A DNA stretch of 64,000 nucleotides from contig AP026172.1 of assembly GCA_030295235.1 (NCBI GenBank), positions 1 to 64,000 on the forward strand, written 5' to 3'. The position numbers and the translations under genes are program-made. Origin of the DNA: Fistulifera solaris (lineage: Eukaryota > Bacillariophyta > Bacillariophyceae > Naviculales > Stauroneidaceae). Of the stretch, positions 43,884 through 52,980 are shown in pieces. Below the pieces are notes generated by a model. The model saw only the letters and a program-made list of their open reading frames with translations. It was not told where the DNA came from and did no database searches. Within the stretch, counting starts at the first letter, position 1; the number at the start of each line of letters is the position of its first letter.

Positions 43884-46797
43884 ATGTCTTCTTCGAACGG
43901 ATCAAAAATGTGAAGCAAGAGGAGCAGATCCGCCGGGAAGATCGAAAAAAGCCAATCATAACAGCGGAAATACTGACGAAGCTTCTCCTGTTGAATTACC
44001 AAACAATGAGTTTTTCTCAGAGCGGCGTTCCAAGAGTCGAGGACGCTCCTTGGGGCGATCTACCAGTAGCAGGGGATTGCATAGAGCAACTAGCAGTCGC
44101 TCCCTTGCCAAATCTCAGCGTAGCGAGTCTCTGGCAGCGTCTAAGGATAAACATAGGAGTGAAGGTAACGAAAGATCAAAGAGCTTAGGAAGAGGAGAAA
44201 GAGGAAGATCGAAGAGCCGAGGAAAAAAGAAGGCCGCGACAGAAGACGGCAGATCAAAAAGTCGAAGACGGAAATCAGAACGCGGCGAAAGGTCTAAAAG
44301 CCGCGGAAGATTACAGCAGAAAGGGTTTCAAGAAACGATAACGTCCCCTCATCCTGACGGAAATGGAGATCAGCTACCAAAAAGAGATCGCACTCAGAAG
44401 ATAGAGGTGTCATCATCTAAAGCGGCACAGTCACCGCGTCCATCGATTTTAGAAAAGGCTCCGAGAACCCAGTCTGGTTCGAATCGTAGCACATCTCCAT
44501 CCATACAAAAACTCGATGCGCCTTTTATTCCACCAATTCGAAATGTTGAGCCAATTCCAACGTTATCAAAAGAAGCTGTTAACAAGTTACCGGCCGAAGC
44601 AAGCATTTCCTCTAAACCAGCTGCCGTGAATCGAGGTGTAAGGCGGAGTACCTCGGCACATGCCGACATGAAGACGGCAATAAGGTCCCCAAAGCGATCT
44701 CAGTCGACCGATGAGATCAAGATATCTCAAAGAAAAAAAGCTGCCAACGCCCCCTTTTTTCTGAAAGGGAACTCACCCCAGATGTACAAGTCAAAACGTT
44801 GCCAAGACAACGTCTTAGCAATTCAAATGCTTTTGACAGAGTAAGTCTTCTGAAAGACTTTCAGTCGACGGATGATAATCCTTTTCACCAAAGCAAGCGA
44901 TCGATAAGGCTGAGTATAATACCGTCACATATACCCAATCCACAAAAGTTGCAGTGAAGAGTTATTCTGATCTAACGAAGTCCAGTTATCAAACGCGACA
45001 TTCGCCGAAGACCAATACGCAAACCTTGGTGGCATCCAGCGTCGTTGTTTGTAACTGTTTCGGAAGGTCGTATGTTGGTCCCTATGCAGCGCAACATTCT
45101 TGGTTTCAAAACTTACTCTCATCCTTACATTGAGGTATACGTTGACGGGAAACTGCTTGGTAAAACAAAACATGCTTACCGAACCGTCAATCCTGCATGG
45201 AAGAGCGGCAACTCATTCTCTACTCATTATGACGCTATAACTGCCAAAGAAAAGGCTTCTCGCAGCGAAAGAATAGAATTACATGTTCATCATCTTGGAA
45301 AGGGCGGTGTTGCTGCATTTATGGGAGCTGTTCGCATTCCCCTCTTAACACCACGGTCGAGCAGAGTGGTACCCTGTGCAACAACGTTCTGCTCTGGATA
45401 GTGGATTGTATTGCATTAATGCCTCGGGAGAGCTGCAAGTGCAAGTGAATTTTACTGCGCATTCTTATCCAGAATTGAAGCCTGGTCACGAGTTACTGAT
45501 CTCTGGGAATGCTGAGATATCACTCAATCTATCTTGGTCCAGTGATTCTTCCCTTGAAACGAGCTGCGTCGCCCTTGACGGAAAGAATGGACCGCGTACT
45601 TTGGAAAGAATCGCGTTTACTTTGCAAATCGGATTAATATGAGTAAATCTGTTGCACGACCGGAGGTGCAAGATCACAAGGATATGGCGACACGAGATTC
45701 GTTGTTATTTGATTTTGGAATGGTGCCGGGAGAATGTTGCAGCTTTTTTTGTTGTTTTGACGATTCGCGACAAATCATTCACGCTGTCTGACTTACAATC
45801 CTTTCAGCTTTCTGTCAGGAATGAGTCGACACGCTGGAGGAATAGGGCACATATCGGTCAATTTAAGCTTCTAAGGAAACATCAGCTATTTTGTTGCGCA
45901 TCACTCGTTCGACTCTGGGGACAAGCAGCACGTGGAAAATTGCAACAATAATCAAAGGATATAAAGTATTTCGCGAGTTTGGAAGCCTTTTACCCCAACT
46001 TCAAGAGCTCTCGGGTGATATTCTGCCAAATATAGGAACCCCTACTGGACGAACAGCATTAATGCGATGTGGCGATAGCCTTCAACTTTTGGATTACGTA
46101 CCGGATCATCTACCAAGCAAATTGGTGACTGGCTTCTTCTGGAAGGTCAAAAACAGGGAACCATTAAAAGTCGCAGTATCTCTCCCTCGACGAAGAGTTG
46201 CGGAGGTAGACGCAATTCATAGGACACAACCAGGGTCACTCACGAGCCAAGGTGTTCTATACTCCGGAGGAAACGAAGAATCACGAGAAGTTCGAGGTAG
46301 CCTTTGCCCAACTATCATCAGATGTACATTACATCTGCTTTGTGTTAGGTCCTTGTAGCCGTCAGAAAGTTGATGATATCGAAAACGTGGCTTGTCATAT
46401 TGTAAACTCCGGCTTTGGGGGCTGAGTTAGCGCGATGTACATTGTCAAGCTTCGAAAGCGTTCCCACAAAATCAATCGGCCTAGGATGCTTCTACAAGAC
46501 GGAAAAGGATGGAGCTTTACCATTCTCGGTTTATGTTCCACTGATACTACCTTTGCGGGACGTCTGAGCGAGCTTCGCAATCACATATTCGAAAATCCCC
46601 TGGAACCCGCCGTCTCACTACCTCACCCTCGACTTCTAAAAAGCGTTATGCCGCCAGCCATTCCACTGCCACCGCCAAGACAACTAGTGTTTTCGGACAT
46701 CGTGGAAGCACATCACAAATTCAACCACGGACAAAATGTATCTACCTCTACTCTACTTACAGTACGCAGACAATCAGAGAAACAATATAAGATCTAG
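43884..46797 (+). CDS. C2-TerD-TerD protein 5 (most broken)
   Basis: About 970 residues if joined. The start ATG at 43884 (MSSSNG) leads, through frame changes, into a Ser/Arg/Lys-rich N-terminus with repeated RSKSRG and ERSKSLGRG units (44050-44330), then a Pro/Ser stretch. C2 (about 45035-45460): LFVTVSEGRMLVPMQRN, YIEVYVDGKLLGKT, NPAWKSG, IELHVHHLG, FMGAVRIPLL. TerD-1 (45490-45990): ISLNLSWSSD, NRVYFANR and a WKIATIIKGY end. TerD-2 (46060-46610): KLVTGFFWKV, DVHYICFVLGP, WSFTILGL. It ends with a Pro-rich tail like C2TerD-2. Seven or more frame changes occur, more than elsewhere in the cluster, including one in-frame TAG near 46425. Real decay is therefore more plausible here. Closest paralogue is C2TerD-1 at the opposite end of the cluster. 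Confidence 0.7.
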
Positions 46798-47941
46798 AAA
46801 GTCTAACAATATTTTGCTGTTTCCGTTGGATAGAAAATCACTTTCTGATGCTGCTTGGCTGCTTGAGATCCACGAAGACATCGACCGACTTACAAATCCA
46901 TAATCTAGGTACCTGGTAAGAGGAAGGTTGCCTTTAGGCACAGGGGCTATACAGATCTAATCTATTTGAAACATAAGCCAATGCGTGAACAAGAGCAAAG
47001 TACAAGGAAAAAGTAAAGTCTCTCGAGCTAGACTCTTTTTACTCTCCAGACTTTCGGTTGATGAGAGAGTTTAGGTTCTTCGGAGAAGAACCGTTTCTGC
47101 AACGCACACACAAGGAGACTCGGAATTTCATTCTTGCATGACACATGATACTTTGCATCATTCACCATGTTTTCAGCACTATAGAATAAAGTCTGCAGTC
47201 CCTAGCACAAAGAACACTTCAATTGATGTGTGAAATTTTCGGCAGTTGTGTGTGTGTGTGTGATGTGTTGTGTTTTGATTTCACATTTTGCAAAGGGAAA
47301 ACAGGTGATTGTAAGAGTAAGAGCGGACTGCGGCGAAGATGTCGAAGGTCGAAGGTGGAATGTCGAATAGACGTTCAAATTAAACGGAGCTAATGGTTAC
47401 TGGAATCGGTACATCATAGCCCATAGTTCTAGAGGTTCAGATTTGATTAGAAGGAGAATGCAGAACCGAAACAGCCGGATGTTTCGATTGTTCTATTTGT
47501 GGTAGAAAACAAGAAAGGTTTCCTTTTTATGTTTTCCGAATTGGGAGATGAACCTGACGTCAGGTTGAACTTCTCCTTGTGTGTAGAAGAAAAATGCTAA
47601 CATTGAACACGTCGGCCTTTTTTTTCAAGGGCGTGGATCGACGCAGTTTCTCTTTCTGGTCGCTGATTTTCACTTGAGAACTTCTGGCGTGAATGACCAA
47701 GTGCCGCAAGCTGTTTAGCCTGTTGCGAAGTACGTAACCTTTGTCGTAGCTGGTAACCTGAGAAAGGAAAAAGAGGGAAACGAAAATACACGAAGCAACT
47801 CCACGACTTCGTAATTCGAGTTGAGCACTTGTACCCGACAACAAAAGGCAAAAACAGGTAATCGAGAAAGCTCGAAACTCTTTTGTTACAGTAACAATAT
47901 GAATAGGCAAAGGTAAAAGGAAAGTTCAAAAGCGAAAACAG
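46798..47941. other. Intergenic region / unresolved 5' part of HSF gene
   Basis: About 1.1 kb. Has TAGGTACCTGGTA (46906), a short GT microsatellite (about 47248-47262) and a possible splice donor GTACGT near 47733. The first coding exon of the HSF gene probably lies here but I could not place it. Minus-strand ORFs at 47560-47956 overlap it and look like shadows. Confidence 0.4.
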
Positions 47942-49072
47942 TTCTTCCACTCTCAAGAACTGTTTCCCTTCGAAACTACACTACATCCTCAACGAGATGG
48001 AGAAAGACGGACTCGAACACATTATGAGCTGGCAATCGAGTGGTCGGTCATTCAAAATTCACAATCAACAGCTCCTTGAAAAGGAGGTTCTTCGGATGTA
48101 AGTGTACGGAAAAATTACTTCTTCAATCAGCAAAAAAAAACCGGAATAGCCAAGCAGTATTGAACAGGGAATCTATCGCAAACTAACATCTCCTTTCTTT
48201 GCTCATTTTAGGTACTTTACCCAAACCAAATATGCGTCATTCCAAAGGTACAGCCAAGCCTCGATTTTGTTTATGCTCTTTTCACTGTACCTAGCTAACC
48301 AATTTTAAAGACAGCTGAATATATACGGTTTCGTTCGAATCGGCTCTGGTACGTGAATAAACTTTCAACCTGTGCTTGCCTGCTGTTTCTCTACCAGTTC
48401 TTTGCCAACCGATGCGTTTCACTATTTCTGTCAGGTGCCGATAAGGGTGGCTATTACCATAGTATGTTCCTCAAAGACCGCCCTGAGCTCGCGAGTCAAA
48501 TCCCACGCGAAAAAGTAACCAAAACTGGCGCCAAGTCTCAAGTATCAAGGGCACCGGTCGCAGGTGTACAAGGTTCGAACGAGGGACGAGAAACAGCACA
48601 AGTTGTGTCTCAATCGTTCCCCATTTTGGGAAGCCCATCATTCGTCGCTTCCAATCTCCCCCCGATGAGTCGAACACACGTAGCGTCTCCTCCACCCATT
48701 CCGAACGCAATTGGCAATCTGGGTTTGCTGTCTTCGCTAGTCTTGTCTCCTACCACAACTACGGCGCTCTCCGACTTATGCGCAACTCAAATCGGCCAAG
48801 AGCTACTCTCGTTGCTTTCGCAACCCGCGCCACAGTTTTCGCAGCTGCCCAATGCAGCGATACCGTCCGTCAATCGAATACCTGTTGGGCTATTGCAATT
48901 TTCGTCTCCGGAGATTTCCGCTCTGTTGGAGCTATTACTGCGCAGTGAAGGTACTGGTACCAATATCAACGAGAACTCCATTCTCTCTGTCACAGAAGCA
49001 CACTTTCGGAGTCTGTTGAGCAATAATAATTCGCAATGGCCCCATCCTCGGCAACCCGGTGACCGTCCTTAA
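47942..49072 (+). CDS. Heat shock factor-type transcription factor (5' end unresolved)
   Basis: DNA-binding protein of the HSF family, which is expanded in diatoms. Joining four exons gives a textbook HSF domain: FPSKLHYILNEME, IMSWQSSGRSFKIHN, EVLRMYFTQTKYASFQRQLNIYGF (recognition helix) and DKGGYYHSMFLKDRPEL. Exons: ?-48097, 48212-48247, 48311-48348 and 48435-49072, all with GT..AG borders (GTAAGT, GTACAG and GTACGT donors) and codon phases that join exactly. After the domain comes KVTKTGAKS, then a Ser/Pro/Leu-rich tail, ending QPGDRP. I saw no clear coiled coil. The exon before 47942 (acceptor AAAACAG) is not identified, so the start is missing here. No frame break occurs. Confidence 0.85.
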
Positions 49073-49975
49073 GCCAAGGTTTTCCCATTTCAGGGGGGGA
49101 AGGGGGGAATGTCGTGAAATGACAACTGGTTTGATTTGTTTTGATTGTATTTGAATTCATTCATTTTAAAGATGTGGCACTTTTGGTAATAATAATTCTG
49201 CTTGAACAGAGCTCAGCCAAAACAAATTGTTTGTACGTATTGGAAAAGTAAGGAGATAGAGACCTGAAAGTAGAGACTCGGGATGAGCCTTTCGTTGTTG
49301 ATTATGTTGCGATGATTGATGTTGTCTTCTGTTGCCTCAATCGTCGGCACTATTTGACCTTCACGAAATGTGGTAAAATACCCCTTTAACTACTCCGTAC
49401 TAAGTACAAGTACAGAATACAGAATACAGAATGAATCATCGAGTGCCTACCTGGTACTACGTACTGGTACCTATACCGTACCTGATATACAAACGTTAGT
49501 AATTAGTGCCGACAATATTTAATCGCAATGAAACGGCTTTTCTCAGTAAGAAGCGTTATCTGTTCTGAAAAAGCTGCTGAGAAGTTAAAAACAAGTTACG
49601 CGGAGTACTCCGTAATAACAATGTAATACAAACAAGACTTGGACATGTTTGACCGACAAGCGGTGGTTAGGTACCGTACCACGTACCAGGTGCCAGGTAG
49701 CAGGGAACGGCGTTAAAATTCTGCCTCGTCGTAGACGCTACGTAGAATCTTGTACTGGGAGGCAGAATTTTAACGTCCTTCCCAGTTCGGTTTCGGAAAT
49801 AACTGGATTAATGACTAAAACTCAGTCGTGGTGAAGTACTGAGAACTTTTTATCTCTAGCCTTACCAGGTAGTGTGATGACGGGTGACGTTTTACGAGCG
49901 AAATTTTCCTTGACGTACAAAGGGAAGCAATTTCGTGGTCTTTTACAAGCACAATGATAACTGCCTTCCCTTATC
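49073..49975. other. Intergenic region with MITE and palindromes
   Basis: About 900 bp. Contains a CTGGTACTACGTACTGGTACC tract (49451-49480), TACTCCGTA motifs at 49391 and 49606, a GGTACCGTACCACGTACCAGG tract (49671-49690) and the third MITE-like element. The next gene's promoter must lie here. Confidence 0.55.
49703..49783. mobile_element. MITE-like element, copy 3
   Basis: GTTAAAATTCTGCCTC (49712) and GAGGCAGAATTTTAAC (ends 49773), nearly identical to the copy at 6432 and in the same orientation. Flanked by CAG / CCAG. Located about 200 bp upstream of a gene start, as is copy 1. Confidence 0.78.
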
Positions 49976-51100
49976 ATGGCTCTATCTTTATCAGAAGCAG
50001 TTGAACGATGGAAGGAGAGAAGGGAAAAGGACGGTTCGCACGTTTTTGACGTAATGGCGGTAGTGACTTACCGTCGCGACGAGTCGTCGTCGTTGATCAA
50101 CACAAGGAATGGTCGATATCGTCGAATGGGTTTAGCAGATCCAAAAGCACGTGCATTTCTTCGGATTTCCGCTTCAGTCAACTTTGCTAGCTTGCCTACA
50201 GAGGGAAGCATAATCATTTTATTTGGGGTTACTGTAAAGACTGAGGCGCACGGAACTGAGTTGCGGCAAGACGAAAGAACGCACGAAGGCCCTTTATGGC
50301 TAATAATGCTTTCACACAATGCCACTGGCGAACAGCGACAGGAAAATCAACAAGCTGCAGCTTTATGGCTGTGGTGGCAGCAACAGAATGACAATGCGTT
50401 ATCGGAACCAAAATGCGTCCATCGAACGCTTGGCGAAATGGCGCTGACGGCGGGCATGAAAGGAAACATTGTCGCTCATGTGTGTCAAGTTCAAGTTTGC
50501 CACCCCCAAGGCTTGAACAAACGAAGATTCGGTCGCACGCAAACACCGCATGTCATTGCTTTACTGACAGACGCAGCGCGCAAGACATTCGCATCATTTC
50601 TCGATAAAACAGGAACATTACTCCAAAAACTGCAACGCGCACATCAAACTAAGGAGCTCATTCACATAACCTCGTTGCAATCAACAACGAGCAATGGAGA
50701 AGAGGTTGTATTGGTCGCAACACACGACACACAGATTTATACCGTCGCGACGACGAAATTGCAGTATTCGTTCAGTCCGGAATCGCAGGCTTTCTTATCG
50801 CAAATGCCTTGCTCTCCACCGACCGACGTACGCAGCATCATCTCGCCCTTGTATCGTATCAATAAAAGTCGAACGGTTCCGCATCTTGCTCCGGGACGTG
50901 GGGCTATTTTGGAAATTGAAGGAGAATCGGTTATGGCGAGTTATTCTACTGTGTTTGAGGTACTCTCGTGTGGCGGTGACTTACTCCTATTGCAAGCCTT
51001 AATCGATGAAGCGATTCCATTACGGTGGACGATTCTTTACAACGGCGTTGTATCGCAGGTATCACTGGTCGGCTTCCCATTGAATGTCGAAGATACTTAG
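49976..51100 (+). CDS. Unrecognised protein, possible OB-fold
   Basis: An unbroken ORF of 374 codons starting MALSLSEAVERWKERREK. The N-terminal 100 residues have an alternating strand pattern (FDVMAVVTYRR, RNGRYRRMGLADPKARAFLRIS, GSIIILFGVTVK) that resembles an OB-fold, as in single-strand DNA-binding proteins. The middle has Gln/Trp-rich LWLWWQQQND, and the C-terminal third repeats a mixed alpha/beta pattern ending in LRWTILYNGVVSQVSLVGF. No catalytic motif, signal peptide or membrane span was seen. The OB idea is weak. Being free of frame breaks and of low complexity, it is probably a genuine conserved gene. Confidence 0.6.
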   Translation: MALSLSEAVERWKERREKDGSHVFDVMAVVTYRRDESSSLINTRNGRYRRMGLADPKARAFLRISASVNFASLPTEGSIIILFGVTVKTEAHGTELRQDERTHEGPLWLIMLSHNATGEQRQENQQAAALWLWWQQQNDNALSEPKCVHRTLGEMALTAGMKGNIVAHVCQVQVCHPQGLNKRRFGRTQTPHVIALLTDAARKTFASFLDKTGTLLQKLQRAHQTKELIHITSLQSTTSNGEEVVLVATHDTQIYTVATTKLQYSFSPESQAFLSQMPCSPPTDVRSIISPLYRINKSRTVPHLAPGRGAILEIEGESVMASYSTVFEVLSCGGDLLLLQALIDEAIPLRWTILYNGVVSQVSLVGFPLNVEDT

Positions 51101-52980
51101 TTTGATTGACACTTCGAATCTTCACACGAATGAGATAACACGAATAATCGGGAGCGAGGAATAGTCGAACGAGTCACCTCGATAAGCTGGAAATGAAGAG
51201 AAGTTTGCGTCGACTTAATCCATGATCATCTGCTTAAACAATCAAATGAACGGCGGACACCCAACTGCATATGCTACGTCCTGCTGTAAAAAAATCAATG
51301 AACGTAACGTTGTTTCATTACTTGGGTCGAGATCAGATCTCGACAGTGCGATGACTGCCACAGTGCTAATGATAATGGCGCAAGAAACGCAAATCCTCCG
51401 CACGCTGTATTTATTGACTTCGAGGACGAGTTACTCTAGTGATAGGTCAAACAACGATAAACAGTGCGAAAAATTACTTTATTTTCTTATCAATGCCTGT
51501 ATTTACAGTCGATAGCTTAATGTTGTTGACGATTTGCTATTTACATCACTATCAGTGTCTGAGACCGACAAACAAATGTGAAAGTTTGTGTTTGAAATCG
51601 CTTTGTATCGGCGTAGCACGAAAACAAGTTTTCTTCCTACATCATCTCTTATCTGACGACTTACCTGAGCTGAGCTTTGTACATTTTGTTGACGCTGTCC
51701 GGTGTCTGTGAAAACGAATAAAAAGAAATGGCGTTACGAAATCACTTACGACTAGCATGCCTTGTGGTTATTTAGCCAATCGCGACAAAGGCGCCACTGA
51801 TTAACAGATATTGTTCTTGTGATTCTTGTTCTTCCTGAAGAACAATAGTAGATGAGGAGTGTGTCGATGATGGGAGTGAAATGGAAGTCGAGTATCCTTG
51901 GAACGTCGAGTCGTCTTCTGAAGCGTCCCTGTTAAGACGCTGAACTGATTGCTTTGATCGAGACGAATGTTTGACATGAAGGTGTCGTCGACGTACGGCC
52001 TCCTTGCTGTGCTTTTGTTGGAGTTTCATGGTTAAGCTTTGCTGCTGATCTGGGTTGTGATTGTGGCACCTGTAACACAAGAGACGCTGACCCGTGCAAA
52101 ATTGCGTTTTTTTTATTTGCGTTCGATGGACGTAGAAAATGAACTTGATCCAATGTACCGGCTAAAAAAGTTGCCGACGACACTTCTCAATAGCACAAGA
52201 ACCAAGAACTCGCGAACTGCAGAATGTAGTTCAGTTCTCAGGACTTGAACCTTCAAGCCTTCCCGCCATCATCCGTCTTCGCATTCGTCGCAAGGTTCGT
52301 GAAAAAATGTGACGGCCTGTTCTTTGGATGTTTAAGCCACGTTCTACATATAGAGTAGGCAAAAACAACGGTATTCAAATTCGTATACGGAGTACTGGTA
52401 CCGGTACCGGTACCAAATAATAATAGTCTCTTCACCTTCTGCCCTTTTCCCTCCGCCTTCAAATAATCCGCAACCCCACCAATCCAAACTGCAACAAATA
52501 ATTTAGCATTCCCTCAACAACCAGCATGCAAACCATGAGGGGGCTAATTAAAAGAACTGAAAGGTTTGATACTCCGTCCTTTTTCAAAACGATCAGCCCA
52601 GGATACGGACACGTCGTCATAGCGATCCTGAGTTAATGAGACCCACGTTCATTCCTTTTTTCTAGACGACAAACGACAAGTTATACTGAAAAAGGAATCC
52701 AGGATGGCGAAATAACAAAATGCTGTCCTCCGACATTATGTTGAGATCGCGCAACCTGCTACTTTCATTCTTGTAAAATGGGAATTCAGTCAAGCTAAAG
52801 AAGTATTTGCTCTATCAATCCTCTCAAATGCCTCAATCGATCTGTCCGTGTTCACATTTCCATCGACTGAAAGGCACCAACAAAAACAACATGAAATCAG
52901 ATGATTTGTATCCATTATTTTGCGACTCACAAGAGTGTTGCCGGGTATCCACTCATAAACATTTTCAACGCTTGTGAAGA
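51101..52980. other. Long intergenic region with a possible spliced gene
   Basis: About 1.9 kb. The minus strand carries clear splice-like signals around 51550-52071 (see separate entry). The plus strand has only short ORFs. A GGTACCGGTACCGGTACC tract (52396-52414) follows a TACGGAGTA motif at 52386. No tRNA or other RNA gene was found. Confidence 0.45.
51772..52029 (-). CDS. Possible small spliced gene, 85 residues
   Basis: An 85-residue ORF from MKLQQKHSKEAVRRRHLHVK, basic then Ser-rich, then Gln/Glu-rich with LQEEQESQEQYLL, ending at 51772. Just upstream on the same strand is a strong acceptor (TTGTGTTACAG, about 52071). Downstream are a donor (GTAAGTG, about 51745), an acceptor (GTTTTCACAG, about 51720), a 41-base exon and another donor (GTAAGTCG, about 51664). 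Successive signals on one strand suggest a spliced transcript. If so, the stop at 51772 lies upstream of later exons, so the ORF may not be the true product. Function unknown. Confidence 0.3.
   Translation of the reverse strand: MKLQQKHSKEAVRRRHLHVKHSSRSKQSVQRLNRDASEDDSTFQGYSTSISLPSSTHSSSTIVLQEEQESQEQYLLISGAFVAIG

Noticed and set aside
18561-46797. Bacterial contamination or recent bacterial transfer for the TerD genes
   Set aside because: The domains are fused to C2 and Ser/Arg-rich tails, are diverged from bacterial TerD, and sit among clearly eukaryotic genes on a telomere-bearing contig.
52215-52260. tRNA-like GGTTCAAGTCC on the minus strand
   Set aside because: No cloverleaf could be built upstream; only the T-arm-like string is present.
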